A stretch of 64,000 bases of DNA from the NCBI RefSeq assembly GCF_029887875.1, contig NZ_JARXRM010000035.1:157952-221951 (forward strand). Reading direction: 5' to 3'. Below are positions 9,476-17,173 of this stretch, piece after piece. The DNA comes from Luteimonas endophytica. GTDB lineage: Bacteria > Pseudomonadota > Gammaproteobacteria > Xanthomonadales > Xanthomonadaceae. Position 1 is the first letter of the stretch. Every line of letters starts with the position of its first letter. The notes beneath the pieces are model-generated. The model saw nothing but the letters and a program-made list of their open reading frames with translations. It was not told where the DNA came from and searched no databases. A program made the translations under genes and the position numbers.

Positions 9476-9769
9476 TCAGTTCTGGCTCTCTTCCTTCTCC
9501 TCCGGCATCGTCACGTCCACGTCGGGAACCTCGATTTCGCGTTGCTCGGTGGTCACGTCGACCTCCGGGACCTCGACCGTCTCGGTCCGGGTCCCCACCT
9601 CGACATCGGCGGTCTCGACATCGTATGCGGGAAGCTGTCCACCCGTGGTTTCCACGTCGACATCGGGCATCTCGCCTTCCTGGGTCTTCTCGACCTGGCA
9701 GGCGGCCAGCGAGAGGGCTGCACCGAGGGCGGCGACCAGGGCGGTGGACTTGAAGATTGCTGGTTTCAT
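9476..9769 (-). CDS. Acidic repeat lipoprotein
   Basis: This 97-residue protein has a signal peptide and a lipobox (LAAC, Cys24). The mature part is strongly acidic and carries a repeated short unit: MPDVDVETT, VPEVDVTT and VPDVDVTM, plus related DVETADVEV. It is predicted to be an extended, lipid-anchored periplasmic peptide with few hydrophobic positions. No domain family was recognised and the role is unknown. It is a single-gene unit ending at a strong intrinsic terminator, which suggests independent and probably abundant expression. Confidence 0.75.
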   Translation of the reverse strand: MKPAIFKSTALVAALGAALSLAACQVEKTQEGEMPDVDVETTGGQLPAYDVETADVEVGTRTETVEVPEVDVTTEQREIEVPDVDVTMPEEKEESQN

Positions 9770-10314
9770 GCTGGGTTCTCCTGTGGGCCCACGAAATGGA
9801 CGACGGGGGCATCCTTGGCGATGGGCTGTTGAGGCGAAGTGATGGGCGCAGCAGCGAGGCTCCTCGCGTTCAGCTTCACCGGAGCGCCTGCGGCCCCTGG
9901 CGGACGGATGAAGGTACGTTCAGCCGGTGGCTCGGTCGGCCGGCGTCAGGAAGGATCAGGGCGCACAGCCGCGGCGGCCTCGCCGAGCGCCTCGCGCACG
10001 TCGTGGTCGGCCGGCGCGATCCCGCGGCAGCGTTCGCAGGTCAGCGCACCGGCCACTGCGGCATCAGCGCAAGCAGCGAGGCGCGCTGCAGGCAGGATTC
10101 CACTCCCCGCCACGCTCTCCACGAACACCGCCGCAGCACCGAGATGCGCAGGCCTCCTGTTCGTTCGCCTCGACGCCTTCGCCGCGGATGGTTCGATCGT
10201 CGCGGGCTCCGCGGGTTGGCCGACAGCGTGCGCCCGATAGCGGCCGGCCTTGATCGCGGTCGCTGGACGCTTTCCGCCGTACCCTCCCGCGATACATGAC
10301 AGCGGAGAGGCACG
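9770..10314. other. 545-base stretch without a convincing gene
   Basis: Several open frames cross this stretch on both strands, but none has both a plausible start site and recognisable protein character. On the minus strand near 10160-10200, one frame reads GEGVEANEQEA, which resembles the EGVET.EQ motif of EAL phosphodiesterases. The flanking residues do not continue the domain in any single frame, so at most it is a decayed EAL scrap. I saw no tRNA-like, repeat or terminator structure. Confidence 0.4.
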
Positions 10315-10506
10315 ATGACCAGGTTGGACAAGCCCCTGCGCCGCGAGGTCCTCGTGGACGGGCACAGCTATACCCTGACCATCGATCCGGAAGGCATGAA
10401 GCTCGTGCCCAAGGGCCGGCGCAAGGGCGTAGAGCTGGGCTGGCAGGAGATCGTCAGCGGCGACGCGGGCCTGGCCCTGGCGCTGCAGGCATCGCTGGAG
10501 GCGTAG
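10315..10506 (+). CDS. Small conserved hypothetical protein
   Basis: This 63-residue protein has a GCGGAGAGG ribosome site before the ATG. Its sequence (RREVLVDGHSYTLTIDPEGM, then LVPKGRRKGVELGWQEIVSG) has a beta-hairpin start, a basic middle and a helical Ala/Leu tail. It looks like a small soluble, possibly nucleic-acid-binding protein, but no family was recognised with certainty. Codon use matches the host genes. It stands alone, about 300 bases before the response regulator. Confidence 0.65.
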   Translation: MTRLDKPLRREVLVDGHSYTLTIDPEGMKLVPKGRRKGVELGWQEIVSGDAGLALALQASLEA

Positions 10507-10805
10507 GGGTCCCTGGAGCGCGTGCACGGTCTCTGCCGAAGATCGGCAGCGGCCGTTCGCCACGCGTATCACGGTGCCGGTTGCGCCACCGGGGAATCTC
10601 GCGGGTCGGCCGGCCGAAGCGGCCGTACAGCACGTCGATGCCGAACCGCGCGCGCGAATGAGCGTTGCGTCTTCCCGGGCCGGCGCGACATCCGGATCCG
10701 GCCGCTGCGAGCCGGCTGGCGCTCCCGGCGTGACCGGGCTCAAGAAACCGGGCGCGCGGCCGATCGAGTCAGCACCACGCGCTCACCCGACTGGAGTCGA
10801 TCCCC

Positions 10806-11174
10806 ATGACAGCCCGACCGACCGTACTGCTCTGCGACGATTCGCGCGCTCTGCGCATGCTCACCGCCAGGCAGCTCTCGGAAGCCGGCTTCGAGGTGGT
10901 GGCGGAAGCGGGCAACGGTGCCGAAGCGGTGGAGGGCTATCGCGCGCACCGTCCGGCGGTGGTGCTGCTGGACCTGGTGATGCCGCAGATGGACGGCAAG
11001 CAGACCCTGCAGGCGCTGCTGGAATACGATGCCGACGCCCGGGTGGTGATCCTGAGTTCGCTGGGTGCGAAGAAGGACATCGAGGACTGCTTGCGCATGG
11101 GCGCGGCATCCTATCTGCAGAAGCCCATCGACCCAGAAGCGATGGTGCGCGTGCTCCGCGGCGTCGCCGGCTGA
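10806..11174 (+). CDS. CheY-like single-domain response regulator
   Basis: This is a 122-residue stand-alone receiver domain. The acidic pocket is Asp11-Asp12, the phospho-acceptor is Asp56 in VVLLDLVMPQMDG, the conserved Ser is in VILSSLG, and the conserved Lys is Lys106 in LQKPID. There is no output domain, so it should act by protein contact, like CheY. The next gene, 32 bases on, carries a CheX/CheC-type phosphatase-like domain, which makes an adaptation or dephosphorylation pair likely. The cognate kinase is not adjacent. The orphan GAF kinase 6 kb upstream or a distant CheA are both possible. Confidence 0.9.
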   Translation: MTARPTVLLCDDSRALRMLTARQLSEAGFEVVAEAGNGAEAVEGYRAHRPAVVLLDLVMPQMDGKQTLQALLEYDADARVVILSSLGAKKDIEDCLRMGAASYLQKPIDPEAMVRVLRGVAG

Positions 11175-11206
11175 GCGGTCTGGTCCAATACAGGAGGCGA
11201 CACCCC

Positions 11207-12055
11207 ATGGCGGCAAAGTTCCTTGGCCAGTACCTGCTCGAAGAAGGCCTGATCGACCGGCAGCAACTGCTCGACGCGCTCGACGCGCAGCGCGCATCCA
11301 ATCCGGTGCTCGGCGAACTCGCGGTCGCCGCCGGCATGCTCGATGCGGAGCAGGCCGAGCGGATCAACGCGCGCCAGCGCAGCCAGGACCGGCGCTTCGG
11401 CGACCTGGCCCTGGAAATGGGCCTGCTCGGCCCCGAGCACGTCGCCGAGCTGCTGGAGCGGCAGCGCAAGGGGCGCCGGCTGTTCGGCGAGATCCTGGTG
11501 GAGCAGGGCGCGCTGACGGTCGCGCAGCTGGAGACCGCGCTGCGCAGCCACGAACACGAACGTGCCGATGCCGACAGGGCGCTGGAGCTCGGGGTCGCCG
11601 CGCACCCCGCGGGGACCGTGCTGGCAGGCGCGATCAATACGTGCACCCGGCTGTTCCCGCGCCTGCTGCACGCGCATTGCCGCTTCTCGAGCCTGGTGGA
11701 GGCCCCCGACGGGCTGGACGGCTGCAACCTGACCGCACAGGTCCGAGTGCAGGCGGAGCGGCCGCTGCGCCTGGCCGTGGCCTGCGACGACGCCACCGCT
11801 GCGCGCATCGCCGGCGCGTTCCTGTCGATGCCCGAGGAAGAATGCGACCAGGCGCTGGCCGAGGATGCGCTGGGCGAACTGGTGAACGTGCTGGTGGGCT
11901 ACGTCACCCGCGATGCGCTGCCGGAGGACGCCGACTATCGCGCCTCGCCGCCCGATCTGGGCGAGCCCGCCAGCGAGCTGCTGGCGCGGGCCGATACGCT
12001 GGCGGTGTCGATGAATTCCCAGGTCGGCCGGTTCGTGCTGCTGGTCGCGGCATGA
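11207..12055 (+). CDS. CheX-like phosphatase-domain protein
   Basis: This 282-residue protein starts at an ATG behind a textbook AGGAGG site, in the same transcription unit as the CheY-like gene. Residues 1-115 form three helical units of one design (LGQYLLEEGLIDRQQLLDAL, LGELAVAAGMLDAEQAERI, FGEILVEQGALTVAQLETAL), like the N-terminal modules of type II/IV secretion ATPases. The C-terminal part has the CheC/CheX/FliY signature D-x3-E-x2-N (Asp220, Glu224, Asn227 in DALGELVNVLVG), whose Glu and Asn dephosphorylate CheY-P. Its likely job is to turn off the neighbouring receiver protein. The combination of these two parts is unusual. Confidence 0.75.
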   Translation: MAAKFLGQYLLEEGLIDRQQLLDALDAQRASNPVLGELAVAAGMLDAEQAERINARQRSQDRRFGDLALEMGLLGPEHVAELLERQRKGRRLFGEILVEQGALTVAQLETALRSHEHERADADRALELGVAAHPAGTVLAGAINTCTRLFPRLLHAHCRFSSLVEAPDGLDGCNLTAQVRVQAERPLRLAVACDDATAARIAGAFLSMPEEECDQALAEDALGELVNVLVGYVTRDALPEDADYRASPPDLGEPASELLARADTLAVSMNSQVGRFVLLVAA

Positions 12056-12113
12056 ACGCGGCGTAGACAGCCCAACGGCGTAGGCTGGGGCGGTCCCATC
12101 AGGAGGATCGGCG

Positions 12114-12173
12114 ATGGCCGGAGCCGCAGGCGCGATCTCGTTCCCATGGCGCCCGGCGGGCGCGCGGCGATGA
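12114..12173 (+). CDS. Possible 19-codon leader peptide
   Basis: A perfect AGGAGG site at 12101-12106 serves an ATG at 12114, which opens a 19-codon frame (MAGAAGAISFPWRPAGARR). Its TGA stop at 12171-12173 overlaps the ATG at 12170 of the next gene as ATGA. That downstream ATG has no ribosome site of its own, so it may depend on re-initiation after this short frame. Alternatively, a base error has split the true start of the downstream gene. Confidence 0.4.
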   Translation: MAGAAGAISFPWRPAGARR

Positions 12174-12703
12174 ACGTCGCGAGCGGCCTGACCGGCGAGG
12201 CCTCCGACCACAAGGTGGCGGCCGCGTTCGACGGCGTGGAGGCGGCGCAGGCGGCCGCCGCCGGCGTGCGCGAACGCCTCGCGCTGGGGATCGCGCAGGT
12301 GCGGGTGGTGGAACCGGGCCAGACCGGCCTGGACCGTGCCCTGGAGCCCGAGGACCGCGGCATCTTCCGCACCATCCTGCGCAGCCATCTGTGGCTGGGG
12401 ATCGCCGGCGCGGTGCTGGGCGCGCTGGCGTTCGCGATCCTCCTGGCGATGGGCTTGCCGCTGATCGCCCAGTCGCCGCTGATGGCGGCGGGGGCGATCG
12501 TCGGTTTCGGCGCGGTCGCGGGGTTGTTCGCGGGCGGGCTGGTCTCGCTGCGGCCGGATCACGACCCGTACGTGCTCGAGGCGCGCGAGGCCCACGCCGC
12601 CGGGCGCACGGTGCTGCTGGTCCACGCGACCAGCGCGGAGCAATGCGCGCAGGCGCAGGAACTCCTCGAAGCAGCGGGCGGCGACACCATCCGCACCCTG
12701 TAG
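12170..12703 (+). CDS. Two-helix membrane protein, hypothetical
   Basis: This 177-residue protein has two central hydrophobic segments (WLGIAGAVLGALAFAILLAMGL and AAGAIVGFGAVAGLFAGGLVSL) flanked by soluble ends. The glycine-spaced pattern suggests tight helix packing. The C-terminal part (RTVLLVHATSAEQCAQAQELL) reads like a small alpha/beta unit, similar to proteins that compare an N-terminal and a C-terminal lobe across a membrane hairpin. The ATG at 12170 is chosen over the in-frame ATG at 12146 because it overlaps the stop of a well-initiated leader frame. The function is unknown. Confidence 0.7.
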   Translation: MNVASGLTGEASDHKVAAAFDGVEAAQAAAAGVRERLALGIAQVRVVEPGQTGLDRALEPEDRGIFRTILRSHLWLGIAGAVLGALAFAILLAMGLPLIAQSPLMAAGAIVGFGAVAGLFAGGLVSLRPDHDPYVLEAREAHAAGRTVLLVHATSAEQCAQAQELLEAAGGDTIRTL

Positions 12704-12962
12704 CGGGCGCCAGCGGCCGGCTGCCTACGGCCTCCGCCCACGCCGCCGGTCCAAGGCGTTCCCGAAGCTCGATCCGGCCCTCCCCGGCGGGATCGCGTGG
12801 CGACTGCCGCGCCGCCGGCGGAACTGCCCCGGCGTGCGTTCTCGACGAGTTCTTGACCGAGGTCAGCGCGGTCCGGGCGGAACGGGTCGAGCATGGACTG
12901 GCGGTCGGTGGACGGCCGCGCTGCGCCGGCAGGCGCCGGCCGGCGACTTCGTGGAGATTGCA

Positions 12963-13202
12963 ATGGAATTCCATGTCGCGGTCCCGGGTACGCCGCCCGA
13001 CCTCGCCGCCGTGGAGCGCGCGCTCGCCGCGCTCGACCCGGCGGCGCTGGTCGACCTCGATGCCGCTGGTGCAACGTTGCGGGTGTCCACCTCGATGGCC
13101 GCCGCGCAGCTGGCGGCGCTGCTCGGCAGCGTCGGCTGCGCAGTGGGCGAGGGCCAGGTGATCCAGCAGCCCTCGGTCTGCTGCGGCGGCTGCAGCGGAT
13201 AG
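12963..13202 (+). CDS. HMA-like small protein with C-terminal cysteine cluster
   Basis: This 79-residue protein starts at the ATG at 12963, preceded by a GGAG-like GTGGAGATTG stretch. The fold pattern is beta-alpha-beta (MEFHVAVPG, a helix, VDLDAAGATLRV, a helix), like heavy-metal-associated ferredoxin folds but without the usual CxxC in the first loop. Instead, cysteines sit at the end (SVCCGGCSG), where they could bind a metal or cluster. Xanthomonadales encode similar small proteins. A function in metal handling is an inference only. It has no operon partner. Confidence 0.65.
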   Translation: MEFHVAVPGTPPDLAAVERALAALDPAALVDLDAAGATLRVSTSMAAAQLAALLGSVGCAVGEGQVIQQPSVCCGGCSG

Positions 13203-13325
13203 CGATCCCCCGGTTCCGCAGGCCGGGGCCACGCCCTTGCCGCACCGATGCGCGGCTGCTGGCCGCGACGGGCGTGCCCCGGGGGCGTGACCCCGGCCTG
13301 CGGGACGGCGCCGCGGCAGCAGCGT

Positions 13326-14228
13326 TCAGCGCGCCGGCGCCTCCGCGGCCAGGCACGCGGCCAGGAACTCCACCGTCGCACGCACCCCGGGCAGCTGTCC
13401 GCGCCGGTGCGGCAGCAGCAGCGTGGTGACGACGGTGCCGGCGCGCCAGCCCGGCAGCACCCGCAGCAGCGTGCCTGCCCGCAACGCGGGATCGCACAGC
13501 AGCTCCGGCAGGCAGGCGATGCCGAGCCCGGCATGCGCCGCGGCAAGCAGGACGGTCGATTCGTTGGCGACCATCCGGGCGCGCGGTTCGACCAGCACCG
13601 CCGCGCCTCCCGGACCCTCCAGCCGCCACGCGGTGTTGCCGGCGCCGGTGAGCAGGCCGTCGTGGTCGGCCAGTGCGTCCGGCGCGGCCGGCGCGGGGCG
13701 GCAGGCCAGGTAGGCCGGTGCGGCCACCAGGATCACCGGCTCCGCCATGACCTGGCGCTGGACCAGGCCCGAATCGGGCAGCGGCGCGGCGTGTGAGCGC
13801 ACCGCGATGTCGTAGCCCTCCTGGACGATGTCGACGAAGCGGTCGCTCACGTCGAGCTGCAGCCGCAGCCGGGGGTGCGCGGCCGCCAGCCGCGGCAGGT
13901 GCGGGGCGAGCAACTGCTGCGCGACCGGCACCGAACTGGTGATCCGGCCCGGACCGCTGGGTTCGGCCTGGCGCGCCCGCACCGCGGTCTCCGCGGCCTC
14001 GGCCTCGACCAGCGCGGCGGCCGCGCGCTCGTGGAAATCGCGCCCCGGTCCGGTCAACGCGAAGCTGCGCGAGGTGCGGTGCACCAGACGCGCGCCCAGC
14101 GCGCGCTCGAGTTCCGCGACCCGCTTGCTGACCGTCGACTTCGGCACCCCCAGCAGGCGGCCGGCAGCCGCGAACCCGCCGCTGTCGACGGCCGCAACGA
14201 AGTACCGCAGGTCGTTGAGATTCAGCAC
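13326..14228 (-). CDS. LysR-family transcriptional regulator
   Basis: This 300-residue protein has the LysR winged helix-turn-helix at residues 1-62 (LNDLRYFVAAVDSGGFAAAG, then LGVPKSTVSKRVAELERALG) and a LysR substrate-binding domain from about residue 90. The start is GTG at 14228, with GTGGAG eight bases upstream; the nearby ATG leads to an immediate stop. The gene is divergent from a glutathione S-transferase across 101 bases, the classic layout in which a LysR protein controls its divergent neighbour. The inducer is unknown. Confidence 0.92.
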   Translation of the reverse strand: MLNLNDLRYFVAAVDSGGFAAAGRLLGVPKSTVSKRVAELERALGARLVHRTSRSFALTGPGRDFHERAAAALVEAEAAETAVRARQAEPSGPGRITSSVPVAQQLLAPHLPRLAAAHPRLRLQLDVSDRFVDIVQEGYDIAVRSHAAPLPDSGLVQRQVMAEPVILVAAPAYLACRPAPAAPDALADHDGLLTGAGNTAWRLEGPGGAAVLVEPRARMVANESTVLLAAAHAGLGIACLPELLCDPALRAGTLLRVLPGWRAGTVVTTLLLPHRRGQLPGVRATVEFLAACLAAEAPAR

Positions 14229-14244
14229 GCCATCGTCTCCACGA

Positions 14245-14290
14245 GTGGACTTTGCGGCGCATTTTTACGGTCTACACGGCTGAAGTCCAC
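14245..14290. promoter_or_regulatory. Candidate LysR operator between the divergent genes
   Basis: An eight-base inverted repeat, GTGGACTT at 14245-14252 and AAGTCCAC at 14283-14290, has 30 bases between its arms. It lies in the 101-base space between the LysR and glutathione S-transferase genes. LysR tetramers bind two such half-regions, so this is a reasonable operator candidate. An AT-rich ATTTTTACGG stretch sits between the arms. Assignment is by position and symmetry only. Confidence 0.4.
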
Positions 14291-14329
14291 ACCAGTAGCT
14301 TTACAGGCGCCATCCCCGCGGAGACCGCA

Positions 14330-15040
14330 ATGACCCCCATCCTGTTCTACGGCGTTCCATCCGGCTGCTCGTTCGGCAGCATCGTCGCGCTCGAGTGGCT
14401 CGGCGCCCCCTATCGCCTGTGCCGGGTGCGCATGCCCGAGGACGTCTCGGGCCCGGGCTACCGTCGCCTCAACCCGGTCGGCGAGACGCCGACGCTGCTG
14501 ACCGCCGAAGGCGCGGCACTCAGCGAGAGCATGGCGATCCTCAACCACCTCGGCGCACGCGCCATCGACGCCGGCCTGGGTTTCCCCCAGCGCAGCCCCG
14601 GGTTCGACCGCCTCAACCAGATGCTGGGGTTTCTCAACACCAGCTTCTTCGGCGCGTTCTCGCCGCTCTGGTACGCACTCGAGCACGCCGTCGATGGCGC
14701 GGCCCGGCAGGCGCTGGTCGACTACGGGCGCGCGGCCGTCGCCAGGGCGCATGCCGATCTGGAGCGCATGCTCGGCGATGGACCGTGGCTGCTCGGCGGG
14801 CACCGCACCCTGGCGGATGCCTACTTCGTCGGCATCGCGCGCTGGACGGGCTATCACGCGGTCGTCGACCGCGCCGACTATCCCGGCCTGCAGCGCCTGT
14901 ACCAGCGGCTCGAAGCCGACCCGGCGGTCGCGTTCGCCCATGCCGTGGAGGCGGGGCGGCCCGCGGGCGGCGGCCCGGGCTTCCAGGGCGAGGTCGGCCT
15001 GGACGAGGCGCTGGCGCTGGCGGCCGCCCCGGCCGGCTGA
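14330..15040 (+). CDS. Glutathione S-transferase family protein
   Basis: This 236-residue protein has an N-terminal thioredoxin-like domain (PILFYGVPSGCSFGSIVALEWLG, with the conserved cis-Pro region NPVGETPTLL and the glutathione-contacting SES). An all-helical C-terminal domain follows, including the N-capping motif region GHRTLADAYFVGIARWTG. The candidate catalytic residue is Ser or Cys in the SGCSFGS turn. The ATG at 14330 is preferred to one 26 codons upstream because the thioredoxin fold begins there. It is probably controlled by the divergent LysR regulator and acts on an electrophile or peroxide that is not identifiable here. Confidence 0.88.
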   Translation: MTPILFYGVPSGCSFGSIVALEWLGAPYRLCRVRMPEDVSGPGYRRLNPVGETPTLLTAEGAALSESMAILNHLGARAIDAGLGFPQRSPGFDRLNQMLGFLNTSFFGAFSPLWYALEHAVDGAARQALVDYGRAAVARAHADLERMLGDGPWLLGGHRTLADAYFVGIARWTGYHAVVDRADYPGLQRLYQRLEADPAVAFAHAVEAGRPAGGGPGFQGEVGLDEALALAAAPAG

Positions 15041-15147
15041 GCGCCGGCTCGCCGGGGCGCCCCGGGGTTGGGGGCGGCTTGGGTCTCCCGGAGTGGCAAC
15101 GGCCGCGGCCAGGGATCACCATGGCGTCCCCCACGCACGGAGCCGCC

Positions 15148-16413
15148 ATGAAGCAGCTGATCATCGCGTTGTGCCTGGCCTGCGCGCCGCCGCTGGCGGC
15201 CGCCGAGCTGGCGATCGTCGGAGCGACGATCCAGCCCGCGCCGGAGGCCCCGGCGATCGTCGGGGGGGCGGTGCTGGTGCGCGATGGCGAGATCGTGGCC
15301 GTCGGCGCCGCCGGCGAGGTCGAGGTTCCCGCCGGCGCGACCGTGATCGACGGCGAAGGAGGCTTCCTCACCGCGGGCTTCTGGAACAGCCATGTGCATT
15401 TTCTGTCCCCGGCGCTGCGCGCGCCTGCCACCCGGCCCGCGCCGGAGCTGGAGGCCGCGGTGCGCGAAGCGCTGACCAGCCGGGGCTTCACCACCGTGTT
15501 CGACATTTCCTCGTTCCACGGCGACGCCGCGGCGATGCGGGCGCGGATCGAGTCGGGAGAGGTGGCGGGTCCCGAGGTGCTGTACGTCGACGCGCCGTTC
15601 TTTCCCGAAGGCGGCACCCCGGTCTACGTCCGCGACCTGCTCGAGCGGATCGGCGCCCCGAGCGCCGAGGTCGCCGACCCCGCCCAGGCGCGCGAGCGGG
15701 CGCGACGCCAGCTGGCCGCCGGCGCCGACGGGGTGAAGCTGTTCGCCGGCGCCATCGTCGAAGCGGGGGTGGTGCCGATGGACGTGGCGATCGCTCGCGC
15801 GGTGGTGGAGGAGGCGCACGCCGCCGGCAAGCCAGCGTTCGCGCATCCGACCGATCTGGCCGGCCTGGAGGTGGCGATGGCCAGTGGGGTCGACGTGCTG
15901 GCGCACACCACGCCTTCCATGGGGGCATGGGATGCGGCGCTGGTCGAGCGGATGCGCGCGGCGGGCCTGGCACTGGTGCCGACGCTGACGCTGTTCGAGG
16001 TGGAACTGCGCCGCGAGCGCGCCCCGGACGAAGTACGCGAACGCGTCCTCGACGCTGCCGCCCGACAGCTCGGTGCGTTCGCCGCGGCCGGAGGCACGGT
16101 CCTGTTCGGCACCGACGTGGGCTATATCGACCACCTCGACACCCGCCGCGAATTCGAGTTGATGGCGCGCGCCGGACTCGACTGGCGCCAGATCCTCGAC
16201 AGCCTGACCACCGCGCCCGCCGCGCGTTTCGGGCAGGGCGGCAGGAAGGGCCGGATTGCGCCCGGGATGCGGGCGGACCTCGTGCTGCTGCGGGCCGACC
16301 CGAGGGCCGATGTGCGTGGCTTCGCCGAGGTGCGCGCCACGATCCGCGCCGGCGAGCTGATCTATGCGGCCGCGGCCGCTCCAGGGGGCGGCGCCGAAGC
16401 TTCGGTGCGCTGA
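15148..16413 (+). CDS. Secreted amidohydrolase
   Basis: This 421-residue enzyme has a signal peptide (MKQLIIALCLACAPPLAAA), which fixes the start at 15148 rather than the in-frame ATG at 15121. The amidohydrolase TIM-barrel fold is indicated by the metal-ligand signature SHVH near residue 88, a candidate carboxylated Lys in GVKLFAG, His in FAHPTD and VLAHTTP, and the catalytic Asp in FGTDVGY. A beta-sandwich cap (GAVLVRDGEIVAVG at the front, GMRADLVLLRADP at the back) completes it. It resembles the periplasmic imidazolonepropionase- and prolidase-like amidohydrolases. The substrate is unknown. It stands as a single-gene unit. Confidence 0.88.
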   Translation: MKQLIIALCLACAPPLAAAELAIVGATIQPAPEAPAIVGGAVLVRDGEIVAVGAAGEVEVPAGATVIDGEGGFLTAGFWNSHVHFLSPALRAPATRPAPELEAAVREALTSRGFTTVFDISSFHGDAAAMRARIESGEVAGPEVLYVDAPFFPEGGTPVYVRDLLERIGAPSAEVADPAQARERARRQLAAGADGVKLFAGAIVEAGVVPMDVAIARAVVEEAHAAGKPAFAHPTDLAGLEVAMASGVDVLAHTTPSMGAWDAALVERMRAAGLALVPTLTLFEVELRRERAPDEVRERVLDAAARQLGAFAAAGGTVLFGTDVGYIDHLDTRREFELMARAGLDWRQILDSLTTAPAARFGQGGRKGRIAPGMRADLVLLRADPRADVRGFAEVRATIRAGELIYAAAAAPGGGAEASVR

Positions 16414-16531
16414 GCGGAGCCTCGGCGCGAGCGCGCGGAGCGCCGTGCTCCGCCCGCCGCCGCCGCTTCGCGCGTCGGGCGGAAGACGTGGGATGCGGGG
16501 AGCTAGCGCGGCCGCAGCGTCTCCGAACCGC

Positions 16532-16678
16532 TCATTCGCCGCCGGCGGGGGCCTGGCCTGCAGGTGCGGGCGCGGCGGCCTGCTTGGCGGCCTGCTTCTT
16601 CGCGCGCTTCTCTTCCTTCTGCTTCTGCTTGGCGATCTCGCGCTGGCGCTTTTCGAACGAGTAGTTGGGTTTTGCCAT
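16532..16678 (-). CDS. Small basic conserved protein
   Basis: This 48-residue protein starts MAKPNYSFEKRQREIAKQKQ, a well-conserved opening of small highly charged proteins in Xanthomonadales and other gammaproteobacteria. It is Lys/Glu-rich for the first 30 residues and Ala/Pro-rich after that, and is predicted to be a helix with a disordered tail. A CGGAG site precedes the ATG. The longer upstream open frame has no conserved character and is discarded. The function is unknown. Confidence 0.75.
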   Translation of the reverse strand: MAKPNYSFEKRQREIAKQKQKEEKRAKKQAAKQAAAPAPAGQAPAGGE

Positions 16679-17173
16679 CGTTGGCCGCTCCGGGCATGGC
16701 GCCCCAGTGTAGGGCAGCGGGCGCGGACTCGCGTCGGCGCGGCCGTCTGGCATACGAATCAATGGGTTGAAGCGCGCATATGGGGCCTTCATGCGCCGCC
16801 AGGAAGAATCGGGGCTTCCCCGCCCACGAACCGAGCCCATGTTTCAGCCGAGCCGTTCCACGAGGGTGCCGCCAGCGTCGGGCGTTTCGCTCAACTCGGG
16901 CGAACGCCGGCCGATAACGGCCCAGGTGCGGAGTCTTCCGCCGTGCGGATGCGGCCGCCCCCGCAGGACGGAGAGGAGCGCGCTGCGTTGCGGCCACGAT
17001 CGCCCCGCCGGTCGATGACGGGGTCCTCGGGTCGCGCCCGCCCCGCACTGACACCCGCATCCGCGGACGTCGATCCGCCTGCAGCCGCGCCCGCGGGTGC
17101 CGCGGCGCAGGACGGGCGGCAGGGTGCGCGTGCAGGCCTGTCGGAGCGGCGGCGTCGGCGCCGGGAGGGCAGG
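16679..17173. other. 495-base stretch without a convincing gene
   Basis: Open frames cross this stretch on both strands, but their residues are dominated by Arg, Pro and Ala without domain character, and none has a good start site. It probably contains the promoters for the small basic protein (leftward) and the diguanylate cyclase (rightward). I could not place -35/-10 elements. A short run with lower GC (CATACGAATCAATGGGTTGAAG, about 16751-16772) is the most promoter-like part. Confidence 0.4.

Noticed and set aside
10041..10331. EAL-like motif (GEGVEANEQEA) on the minus strand
   Set aside because: The motif is confined to one frame for about a dozen residues and the rest of the domain is absent in all three frames. 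It was not called as a gene.
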